Shown here: positions 39,480 through 51,300 of the stretch, one piece after another
How the letters are laid out: the number at the start of each line of letters is the position of its first letter
Numbering within the stretch: the first letter of the stretch is position 1
From: Branchiostoma floridae
Lineage: Eukaryota > Chordata > Leptocardii > Amphioxiformes > Branchiostomatidae
NCBI RefSeq assembly: GCF_000003815.2
Contig: NC_049992.1
Span: 14,986,603 to 15,050,602, forward strand
Reading direction: 5' to 3'
DNA length: 64,000 bases
Position numbers and translations under genes: made by a program
The notes under the pieces: model-generated
Database searches by the model: none
Told to the model about the DNA's origin: nothing
Seen by the model: the letters and a program-made list of their open reading frames with translations, nothing else

Positions 39480-42090
39480 AAAGTTGACAACTCTGCACGT
39501 ACGAACTACCGCGCGGTGGGAGTTAGTCTCTACGCCTTCTTCATTCAGATGTTACAGTTATGACGGGACGTAAATGTAATTACATTTTTGCGTAATTTCT
39601 TGGGAAAGACAATCTAAAGGTATCTTTCATGGGCCAGCGAACTCAATATCCATCCTGTTGCCACCCTTCTTGCTAAATTACTACGTTGCCTTAAGTGCTT
39701 GATATTGAACTTAATCTAACCTTGGAAGACATGTATCCCTCCGGAGTTGCAAATTCATCAAAAGATAATTGCACTTATTTGGATGCTAATTCTTTCAGCT
39801 TTCGGCGCTACTTGGCCATTTTATCACTCAGATTCAATGATATTCCCGACGACATTCACGGAACAGTTCGTTTGACGTAGTCGCCTGCCTGCCTATCTTT
39901 CAATCACGATGCCCGCCTGGGTCATTTCCTACGAGTCTAGTCTAGAAGAATTTTGAGATAATGCTTTCCTCTTTACATTTGCTTATCAGTTTATATTTAT
40001 AATTTTGACAGGCTTCTCCATGGGATTATGAAATCATTGTCAATAAAACAGCTGCCTAATTTCTACCTGATATTTTTCAAACGACCGTGTACGCCCCTCA
40101 ACAGAGCAAAGAATATGGCATATGCTGATTTTCTTAGTAGGTATTCACTTCTCTACGTGTTTCAACACTTTTGCGTATTAACTAATGTTCATGATAAACC
40201 ATATCTTACACTGATATGCGTTAACGCAAGCTTTCAATATGTCGGAAGCTAGCTAAGTATTGTACATGTTATCCATCTCCTGTTTACAGACGAAAACCAT
40301 CTGTCTACCATGACGTGTGCTGTGGAGTGTTTAGATAAACGTGATAGGAAAAGGTCCTTACACATAAACGTCCATATTTCAATCTGTTGCGCCAAGCTTC
40401 TTTTAAGATTCCCTCATCCGGTAAATTGAAGGAAAAACTGAACAAACATAAATCATGCAAATCGGAAATGAGAAAACACCAAAAGACTCTTACACAGATG
40501 TCTGAGGTTAACTTGGAATATTCTATTTTATCTTTTAACTATTCTATCATTGCTATTAACAGCAGTTACAAATAAAAAGAAGATGCAAGAAGATTGTGAA
40601 CATAAGGAATTTTGTATTGCGTAGTGATTGTTTCATTCTGTTTGATAGGTTTCGATCCGAAAATCATTATGTACTAAGCAACGAGAGGTCTATATCAACC
40701 ACATTCCCATTGTCATCAATGTCATTATAGTCCTAAACCAAATCATGTCTAAACGGTTTCATGTCAATTTATGAAAGAAATTTGTAGCATATAAATCTTT
40801 CAAAGACATTCTAAGTACCTGTAAAATGATCTGGTTTTCATAATTTCAAAAATAATATCGATAAGCCCGTTTTTACAATTATACGCATGATAAAACTATC
40901 AAAAGCACAATATGCTTTTGTATTGATATATACCTTTTTGATACTGCCGATAAAAAAAACGCCAGAGGAGAGGACTCGGGACGGTATATCCTGCTAATGT
41001 GCAATATTGATTCCCATACAACATAACCATTTACAAACTGGGTAAATAAAAAATACCTTTTTGCATTTATGTAAGAGTACGGTGTCCACCAACTTTTATG
41101 TCATTGGTCTTGGATAAAAACTTGACCTTTTTGCTTCTACGATTGTTCAAAAGTTTCTTTTCTACCGCAGAATTGTCGGGATCGTATGGATAAAAGAGTA
41201 AACCGTAAACGACAGGCCCTCTGGAGACCCGTACCGTACGTAGTGCGTTCATCCTTGACTCCTCAAGGCAACATCTATTGTTAATTGCCTTTTACGACGC
41301 ATCAATGACAACACATTTGTCATGAGTCACCGTGCGCACTGAAGATTTATGGCTTCCATCATATTTCCAATAACCCAAGACAAAATGGATGTATACGGCT
41401 TTCCGTTTTTTCTTCCATGCATTCTACATAACCCAACCAGAACTGTACAGTTCAAATCCTGTATTCACGTAAAACTCAAAGTGTGATATAAAAAAATGTT
41501 TTCCTTTACAATAGTTTTAGTACTTCTTAAGATAGAGATGCTGTTGTACGTACCACATATATAGACGCATAGTGGGTACGGACAAACTTGCACATACGTA
41601 ACATAAAATGAAGTTACCTGAAGAAAATATGATGACATGAAAAACCATATATCATTTATTGCCCCAATGTTATTCGATGGAAATGAAAAAGTTGACCCGC
41701 AGGTCAAATCAGGTTCACGCAGTTGTTGGAAATATTAGATTAATAAAGAATTCAATGATTCTTTATATTGGTTGGAGATTTTTGCATTCTATTTCTTTTA
41801 AAACGCATTCAACATGAATAAAATTTTCAAACGTTAACAATCAATTCATGATCTGGATGCTTCGTTTGAGTCTTTTATCTACCCCCTTTTATCATAAATG
41901 CAAAGTATCCTATACAAGGGGAGTCTTGAAACTGCCGGGAATTATCGGTGCATGTAGGCTTGAGCTAGTGCGCCACATGGTTACAAGTATCAGTACTCAG
42001 ACACTGAGAGTCAGTGCAGTCAACAGGGATCCACTAGGGATTTCTCTCTTAGGCTGCCGCAATTACGTTGCTTTGACTGTGCCATTATCA
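39480..42090. other. Upstream flank of the receptor gene, no gene seen
   Basis: Short frames only. A hydrophilic frame at 39391-39471 (DEKGGGEDSENSKDPK and on to FRES-stop) follows TCTAACTAAG and could be a terminal exon, but it has no partner. Confidence 0.4.
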
Positions 42091-42103
42091 GCGGGTACGA
42101 GTA

Positions 42104-42111
42104 GGGCGGGG
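42104..42111 (+). promoter_or_regulatory. GC box upstream of the receptor start codon
   Basis: GGGCGGGG about 210 bp before the ATG of exon 1, in a locally GC- and CpG-richer stretch (about 42000-42300). No TATA box stands in a suitable place, which would fit a TATA-less promoter. Assignment is inferred from position alone. Confidence 0.3.
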
Positions 42112-42317
42112 AGCGGCCACGGTGCGTATGCTGCGGTTTTGTATTAAGGATTGGAGCCACGAGACTTCCTCTGATAAGGCCCACCGAAGCCGGCGTACTG
42201 AGTATGGAGTTATTTCAGCAAGAGTAGCAGGAGGGATGGGAATTTATCCTGCGTGTGCTCGACAGCCTGTACCCAATCTCATGTGTGATTTTCATTCCAG
42301 CGCGAAGACTGTTCAAG

Positions 42318-42360
42318 ATGCTGCTCATCCAGATCCTCATAGGAACGATCTTCTTAGAAG
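42318..42360 (+). CDS. Exon 1: start codon and signal peptide
   Basis: ATG at 42318 has AAG just before it (A at -3), opens MLLIQILIGTIFLE and runs straight into a GTAAGA donor at 42361. The frame leaves one base, so joining to exon 2 makes D15 and continues CEAENALS. The hydrophobic run of residues 2-13 followed by C16-E17-A18 fits the -3/-1 rule, predicting cleavage after A18. This is the only candidate I found upstream that supplies a start, a signal-like core and a phase-1 donor together. Intron 1 would be 5280 bp. A CAG at 42298-42300 could be an acceptor for an untranslated exon, so the transcript may begin further upstream. Confidence 0.65.
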
Positions 42361-45300
42361 GTAAGATCGCAGGAAAATGATAACAAGTGTTGGAAAAATA
42401 GCATAGATGTGTGTTGCAGATCAAAATACTTGGATGGGAAACGGAATGAGATAGACTTGGGTGTGATCGAAACAGGGATCAATGTCAACTTGCTGTTACC
42501 TGCAATTTATATCGACTGATGCAGACATTCGAAATTGTAGTAGAAGTACACTCATGCTCCCCACAGAAGCTAATGAGATATTGATGGACCATCAACTACT
42601 CCTAGTATCTCAGGAAATCTGATATGGGAAGTGAGTTTTCTTACAAATCACTTTCCGTGGGTAAAAGTGCTGCAGGTAGCATTCTATAGGCATTCAAATT
42701 CGCAGTTTTAAACATACGGTTCACATTGATTTTTCACGTTCAGTATACAACCTTTTATTATATGGCCAGGATGTCATTTCCGCATGAAATGTATAATCGC
42801 CTCCACGTTTCAAAAGCATACATTTCTGGACTCAGCGAACGAAACTATGTAGTAGTTGGCTATTTAGGATTAATTTTTACATAACGTCATCATAGGTGGT
42901 TGCAGTTATGCCGATGAGATCGAATGATAGAAAATCCATTTCTGATAGAATTTATACCCTGAAATCACCTCAAAGCCAGAACTTTAATCCAAACACTGCC
43001 TTTGTTGTGCTACGATTATACCAGAATGGTCCCATGATAAAGTAACATGTCATGGGAAAAGGGCACCAACGACATGTAACGTCTTATCTCTGAACAAGGT
43101 GTGCCTTACATGAGGTAGCCAAATAGGTTTGTTAATGGCATTTCATTGAAGGTAGAATATCAAAAGATTTGATGTTTATCCTCAATTCCTAAATGGATTG
43201 CTATTCTGTTTTTTCTTTGTTTGTTTGAGCCTTTGTTTATTCATGAAAGCTCAAATCGGCCTTCTTTACGATCATTCTTTAAAATCAAGCAAGAGATGGA
43301 AGTATGTATGCTTGCCACGAAATCAATTTAAAAACTTCGTTACACCCTGTATCACGGGGATTGTATGTAATTACATTTACCATGATAGGTGCAATAATCA
43401 TTGTGTTGATTATAGTTATGGATACTGTCGATGGCAATAGCGACAACACTAAATAGGAATTATTGGAAATTTAATTTATTATAGCAACAGCAACATGTCT
43501 GTGTAAAACTATTGAAAAAATACTTTCGTTTATTCAAAAAAATTATACCTTAAAAAAATTAGCCCAATCCACTTCGTGATGCTAATATCACATAATATTG
43601 CCTGGAACAAAAATTTATTTCCTATTAGGAAATCTATCTCCCATAAGCATTGTACTTCAAGCGATTGGCTGCCGAACCCTATTCATGTGACTGAAGTACT
43701 CGCCGCGGCACCTGCCACCTGGGACGCTTCGGTATGCACCTAACATGCTTACAAAGAAGTGAGTCAAGGACTAGACAGTTTGGAAATATTCCATCGGAGC
43801 CTATTCCCAGGTAATCCCAGGATCAACTGCTCCACCTGTGCGTAGCTTCCGTGTGATAGAAAAGCGTCCATGTCACTATCAATGTAATATCATTTCCATT
43901 TAGATAGAATGGGACAACTTTCTTTCCCAAACTGACATGTCTCATGGCCTAACATGGACTCTTCTGACTGTCACCCGACCCAGTTCAAAAGATCCTGGCA
44001 CCCTTCCAGGCCTGCGATCGATACCTCTTGCTAATTGTGTTTCGGCTATCGTCTGTCGGGAAATTTTGTCCATCAACTGTTAAAATTGTCATCACTGAAC
44101 GGTGGAACTCAGTACAACGCAGTCAATTGTCAAACTTAGATTGGCAATTGTGAATGTATTGTAGAAGGAATTTCCAAAATTCTATCGAACACTAAAAATT
44201 GAATTGACCTAAATGTTCGACAGTGTGTCCTTCAAGGAATGAACCCACTTCTTCTGACACTCGCGACTATTATGTGCTAATTATGATTCAAATCCCTTTA
44301 TGACACATTTGCTTTATATGCTAACTACCTGCGTGACTGGAAGGTTGCTTGTGCATGCAACGTGACCACTTTGCGATGCACTGACTACGAAGAAATAATC
44401 GACGCCCAAAGAAATCCCAATAAAACACTGCATGTACAGTGACCACAAATCATCCTATAACCACGTGTTGAGTCCGATACAACAATGAGGACATCAAGCA
44501 ACAAGACAAATAGTTATATTCTTTGCCAGAATGAGGAATCATATGTCTACGGCTTCTCCATTTGCACTCTGTTGTCTCGAATTGATTGTCTGACGCAGAC
44601 AGTTCCTCGACATAATGGAACAAGTAACGTTAGATATCTTAACATGTACCGGTCGATTGCTGTGTGATGTACGACCGTCTCGGAGAAATCCTTGTTCTAA
44701 AACAATTCTTGTGTCAAAGGATTTCCACATGTCAAGTGAATTTCGAACGCTATGGGGAATGAGTTTCAATTTTATTTCACATACAGGACAGTGAACTTTA
44801 TTGTTGATTACGACTCTGATTTTAAGATTTAGTTTTGTATAAATGCTATCAATTCATTTACAACGTTGCAATATTCATTCTTCTTATGATCTCATTTGAT
44901 TCAAGTTCTCTCTCTCTATATATATATATACGTTCAAATTCTTTTATGTTTAAAATGTAAGAATATTTCCTTTGTTCTTGAATTACGTGCTGTGTTTTCT
45001 GGGTCCCCTTGTATTTGGGGGGCTACATACTATTAGATGTTTTGAAAGTAAGCAAACAGATGAGCATCAAATAATGAGTTCAGACGTGGTAGTCTTGAGG
45101 ACTACGGTCTCCATTTTCGGGCACCCGCCAACAGATCGATACCTGTATAAGTCAATCAACCGTAGGAGGCAAATCGATTGGAACTCCGTCTTCAGAAAGT
45201 TGGCTGTCTCTTATTAATCACAGCTTGGTTCCGGGAAACCCTTTCTACTTTAATTATTGAGGAGACTCAAACAACCTAATTAATCCCCGCTGGGTGTCTT

Positions 45301-48300
45301 TGATCTTTGCTGCAGAGATTTATCACTTATTTTGGACAAAACGTGAGGTGAAAGAACAACAGAATTTATTGTTACATTATGTATAATTTACCATTAGACA
45401 TTAATTTCGACATTCTGGAAATCTACCTCAAGAAAACCGCGTTGAGGTAGTATTTCCCATGCTACCGGCATCCAAATAAGTAACAAAATCTGTCGACACC
45501 GAATTTTATAAAGCTGGGATATAACATTTCCCTCTTATAAATCGATACAGGACGAGTATCTTTTTCCTTGTGAAAGAATATCCTTGTACATATTGTAGTA
45601 GCCCTTTCCGGTCGTACGGGGTATCAACATTGCGTAAAATATTCAGAACGTGTGTACCTTGTTATAAATCGAGATAACTAGACAAAGAAGATTACACGTA
45701 GAAAGATTTTTCGAGTCCTCAAAAGCTGTAGTACGTCTTATCAAAACTTGAGTCAAAATTGCCTTTTGGTCCCAAATCCTTCTGGCAGCAAGGAACGTAA
45801 TTGCAGTCATTTAGATGCTAAGTCCCTAGTTCCGGACTTCGGGGCGTGTTTTACTGTCGGGAAGCGCCGAAGATGACATTCACGGATGGCTGCACTGGTA
45901 ACACCGGGCCGTCTGTCTTCGGTCAGATAACACCTAATTTTCCCCGTTTTACTACTCACGGCGCAAGACTTCTATACAAGTCGTAAACGAAGGCGTCAAC
46001 GTCGCAGCGCTATCACAGGATCACGGTGGATTAAGCCACAACTGAGGTGTTTCATTTCGTTAATCTGCAATTTCCATGATAACCGAGGTAATTTCTGTAA
46101 TATAAATTCAGAATAATGGCGTTCACAGGCATGTTTTACTGCGCTGACGGCGCCATTAACCTTTATGCAAAGTCTTGCTGAAATGTACAGCCGTATACTC
46201 GCTGTTTTACCACATCTTGCCTTAGCGTGTAAATAGTAGATCACAGTAAGAAAGATAGGATTCTTATTCCTTGTTTAAAAAATATCTTAATAATATGCTT
46301 GCTTTCACAATTCTAACGGTGTTTGGAATTGACGGAAACTTTCCAAAGGATATTTAGAAAGGCTATTTTCAAGAACGATCCACATAGTATTGATTTGTCT
46401 GATAATACAATGTCTAATTTCAATGGATATCGCACCAGAGGGTTTTTTGTATACCATGTACATTTTCGTCAAGAATGTTGTGTCGTCCTTTACGCACTAG
46501 CATGACGGATTAAATGTACATGGAAGCTTTGCCGTCTACCTTACGTGGGGCACACAGTATATCAATTTTTAGAACTTAAGTACCCTCCTGTCACACAGAA
46601 TACATAACTAGCATGGTAAAGCATATATTCTCTCCCCATAGTTTTAATTTTACGCGCTATTAGGTACATTGATGTGCCACTCCACAGGGTAATTCGCCTC
46701 CGCCCCTCTGTTACCAATCCAGAGAAGCATTCTGATTGGCTAATATGGGCATTCCGTGATAACTATGGTGTTCCTGTATCAGCATGATTACTAATCAGAG
46801 TGTGGATTGTTTAGCAATTATGTAACCTCAACATGTTAGAATTTTATTCAATGCTGATTAAGGTAGAACATCATGTAATTGCACATGTATTCATATATAT
46901 ATGTCATTATCTACATGTATATTGACTTATTTGTGTGTACTTCTTGTGCCCTCCCCATGAGGTGTCACGAGACAAATGGCTGACAAAGTCTTTTAGATTT
47001 GAATTTTTTTTCATCGTGTCGAACAAAGATGATCCCATGATGTTTTTTTTTTTTATATCATAGGATTCAATGAAGCTTTTTTAAAGAAAAGTAAATACGA
47101 TGCGTTAGTAATCACAAGTAGACATGGTATCACAAGTAAACAATTTCTATGCAGACCCTCTTTGCTACGACTTGCCTAGCCTGGCAAGTAAAGCGTCCTC
47201 ATGTAGCGTCTGAAGTTCTTATTGTATTTCCAATAGTAGAATGACACATGCATGTGTTGAATTTAATGTTTAACCTTTTTATCAACTAAAACTTAGTTTA
47301 AGATCTGTTAAACTTAAAGTTATAACATTTCAACTTTAAGAGCTATGGATTATTAGCTAAAACAATATGGCAATAACATAAAAATATATGTAGTAACGTG
47401 ATATTTTTTTATCGTTATCGCGAAATCAAAATAAAGCCTCGAATAAATATTCAACACAATATCCTCTCTTGATGAGAAGATCAAAATGGACCACAACATT
47501 AACATACTATTAGTTTCAAGTCGACTATTTTGTCACAAGAGTATTTCGACCTTCAACAACGCTTGGAAAATTAGATACAAAGTTTCGAATGTATTTTGTA
47601 TGTTTACTATATCTTACAATGTAATTACTGTCTTCTGCAGATTGTGAGGCAGAGAATGCTCTATCAATCAACCTGCCGGACGCTGTGAAAGCCACATTGG
47701 GTGACACTGCAACTTTGCCAGCTAAATACTCCACCGGCTACAGAGTGATTTCAATCATATGGCACAAAGTTGACATAGACAGCACGTCCCAGCAGAGAAG
47801 AAGTGTGTTCTCCTATGTTCCTGACTTGAACATAAGGCGTGCTTATGGCGTCTATAAGGGGAGAGCTCAGCTTGTGGGACAAGCCTCCCTGCGGATTGAT
47901 CGTACGACGGCGGATGACGAGGGGATGTACGCTCTGTCAATCATGACCGACGAACAGGGAACCGACGAGAAATTCATCCGCCTGGAACTCCATGGTAAGT
48001 GTTGGAATAAGTCGATGGTCCCTGACTTAACGAAGATAACACATCATTATAAACACTCGAATGGACTTCTCTAATGGGTTTTCTTTACGATCAATAGCAA
48101 TTTTCCTCCAGTGCATTTACTTCACTTAGTAATGAGTTTATTGGTTTTATTACATAGAATTTGGCAGACCAAGGAAGGAAACAATCGATGGCAATTTCCA
48201 TGCACTTGGCATTATCAAAGTTCTTGAACAGTGTGATTTTTAATGTCAAACTAAACAATGTGAAACAACTAGCTCGAAAGAAGAACAAATGGTAACTTAG

Positions 48301-51300
48301 TAAATAAGATTATCATATAAGAGCAGAACTAGTGCAATCATTTGAATATGTTCAAATTCATTTTTACTTTCAATTTATTTCAGTCCCGCCAAAGCTAGAG
48401 GTTGGACCAAGCAATCCATACATCACAACCTGGGGAAAGACTGTTTCTCTAATGTGCACTGTGAGGGACGCCAAACCCAACATAACATCACTTTACTGGG
48501 AAAAAGACGGCGGAAGAATCGAAGCTAACGGCTACAAAGGGAAGTACTCCGGCGGGAATGTGAAGTCGCCATCTTTGATCATCCGCCGTGTGACAAGAGC
48601 TGATGCCGGACTGTACACCTGTTTTGTTCACCACCCTGTCAGGCCTGCAGCTGAGAGTATGCTGGTCAGAGTTCAATGTGAGTGTTCATTGGTGTCTTGT
48701 AAATTAAACCAATCCCAGGCCGTGATACAAACTTGTGTTGTCGAGTAGAATACTGGTAAATTCAATTCCAGTTCCTCATTGGTGTATCCTGAAGAGCAGA
48801 ATCTAGTGGCAGTAATGTGTCGCTGATGTACTGTAATGGAAGGGACGGCTTACTTATATGGCATATTGGAGTAACATTCTCTCAGTCCTTTTACGCTTGC
48901 TCTCATCTAACTGAACATTTATAACGCTAAAAGCACCGTTTAGTTGCTTATCATCACTAAAAGGCCGAAGGCATATCTTGTTTAAATCAGAATTTCTCCA
49001 TTCAGCCCAGTGAAGGGATCATTAACCGACAATTGGCCCCACCTGTTTTACGTCCTGGGCTTCTCGTGAGTCATAAAACGAGGCTTCTGCGCCCATTTTC
49101 AGGATTAAGAAGAGTTCCCTTCCTTATTGAAGGATCACATCATATCGATTTCTGGTCTGAGTGCCCCATTCGTTTGGGCCATTCACCGATGCCAAGATCT
49201 AATAAAATAGTCGCTTTCATCTCCAGGGTCATGTGCGGTGTAAAAGTCTTACTTGTCGGCTCCACGCTGGCAATTCTGAACTTAGCGGTTTCTTTGAGGA
49301 AGAGCTACCTAATCAGTAAGACAAACAGTATTAGGACGTATGGAACGAACATACACTCGCATCTGCTTAGTTCCTGGACTTCAATGTGGAAGTTAAGTTG
49401 TCACTACATTAAGGCATGATTAAACAAGCTGATGTACCTTTGTTGGGAAGTCGCTTGTTAAAAAACCAAACAAATGATATCATGAACGATGACGCCTAGC
49501 GTCTAGATGTGATTACTGCGTGCATACAGACCAGTACAAATTTTGAATTATCATATTTTCCAGATCCTGCCTCTATTATCAGCATCTCGGACTCTATGAA
49601 AGTTAGTGTTTCCGACCACGTGACTTTCCAATGTGTGGCCGATGGCAACCCAACTCCGAACATCACGTGGTCCAAAAACGGACGGCTTCTAAGGGCCAAT
49701 TCTTACGTCTTGTCCGGCGATGTCCGTACGAGCTCCCTTGTGCTGAATACTGTGGAAGCTAACGACAGTGGTACGTACTCATGTGCAGCAACTAACGGTG
49801 TTGGACAGAGGCAAATTCGGACAACAAAGCTGTCAGTCACGGGTACGTTTCAGTCAAATATGTCATGATTTAACACATGAACAATGATACTATCCGGCAA
49901 CTATGCTCTTTGTCTTTAATGTAGGTCCTGGCAGTCATACAAAAACTTAGAGTATGCATGTATTCATGTCCGTTGTGCGATACTATCTTTGTTTATTGCA
50001 AAGACCTTATCATTTAATCCTCTTCAGCACCTCACTTTGACAGGCGTTGGTATAATAACGTCAAAGTAGAGAGATAAGAATGCACCCGGGGCTATGAATG
50101 AGTTCTTGTCCGTTGTTGTTGTCAGATTTAATCAAAGGCATGGTGTCAAACGCAAACGTAAAAACCAACTTGAAGACTGTCAGAATGAAATAGTCTTTGC
50201 ATAATTTTGTTCAAAGATCTCGAAAAAGAAATTGTGGAGCACATGACCAAAAGATTTTTGCTCACAGGTATTCAAAAGGAAATCACCGCTACAGCTCTAG
50301 CCATAGTCATCGGTGCCACAGCAGGTGGTCTTTGGTTCCTCATTTGTCTCTGCCTTCTGGGATACGCCTTAAGAAGACGGCGGAAACAGGAAGAAAGGAA
50401 GAAGTTCGCCTTCTACTACGACATCGGATCAAAACGGGATCACGCTACAAATGAAGGTCAAGACCTCCGGAGACAGTCGGCATTACCAGGTAAAAAGTTA
50501 CGGTAGACTTCAGTCATTATATTCTGATTTGTACGTGTCGTAGACTACACTACAATTGCATAGCCACGGGGAGAGAAAATGGCCGTGACAAACCCGATAT
50601 TTTGCAGAAAGAAACCAAATTAGTCCGGCTAAATGGACTATTTTCTCCGTACGGTAATTTCGCTGTTATGGAGCCCACCGCGGGGTACAGAGACAATTGA
50701 AGGCTTGGTAATTTCGGTGTGTGGAGTGTCCAACATGGGCTTCCGAAATGGTCATTACAAAAAAGAATCGGAATGGAAGCTCATCTGTGTAAGAAAGAAT
50801 CAGATTACTTGAAGAAACTTGAAATGGAATTGAAATGGAATATTAGTTCTCATATATACACAGAGAAAATGATACGTTCGGCAATAACATGGGCCCAATA
50901 GCGCAGTAGTGCAATTGAATATTGTACGGTCTTCAACAATACATATAGTGTAATGATGTATAGTAGGACATGGAATAATTAGATATTGGTCAACGCAATA
51001 CAGCACCATCTTACCAGATGTCGTTGTTGACACATTTCTTCCTTAACTAGACAAAACATATCAAATTATGCATGATATATACAAATTATGCATGATATAT
51101 ACAAACTACAACAGTGCCAAAGCTAATTTTAGCTTCTTACATCGTTTATCTTACTTTTTCTACAATGTTGTCACACTATCTACCACCCAGACAAACCAGA
51201 ATACCACCCAGCGGATCAAAATGGAATTGACACGTTGCGGAAAAACACACAAGGTAAGGACATGCCTTTTTTACTATCCACAGAAAGTAAAAGTTAACTT

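Larger units (their letters stand above)
42361..47640 (+). other. Intron 1 of the Ig-SH3 receptor gene
   Basis: A 5.3-kb stretch between the signal-peptide exon and the first Ig exon, starting GTAAGA and ending CTGCAG. It contains the right-hand copies of several duplicated segments, including the unusually conserved block at 45797-45952. No convincing exon was seen in it. Confidence 0.6.

Noticed and set aside
41848-42364. Two overlapping frames of 80-99 codons just before the receptor
   Set aside because: They overlap the proposed promoter and signal-peptide exon in the wrong frames; the GC-rich composition explains their length.
49033-49419. 128-codon open frame in the intron between the third Ig exon and the exon before it
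   Set aside because: It lacks an ATG at its stated start, shows no motif, and lies between well-supported exons of the receptor; it is probably chance or part of a repeat.
50400-50430. ITIM or ITAM in the cytoplasmic tail (FYYDIG)
   Set aside because: The residue two before either tyrosine is Ala or Phe and does not fit the ITIM consensus, and no spaced pair exists for an ITAM.
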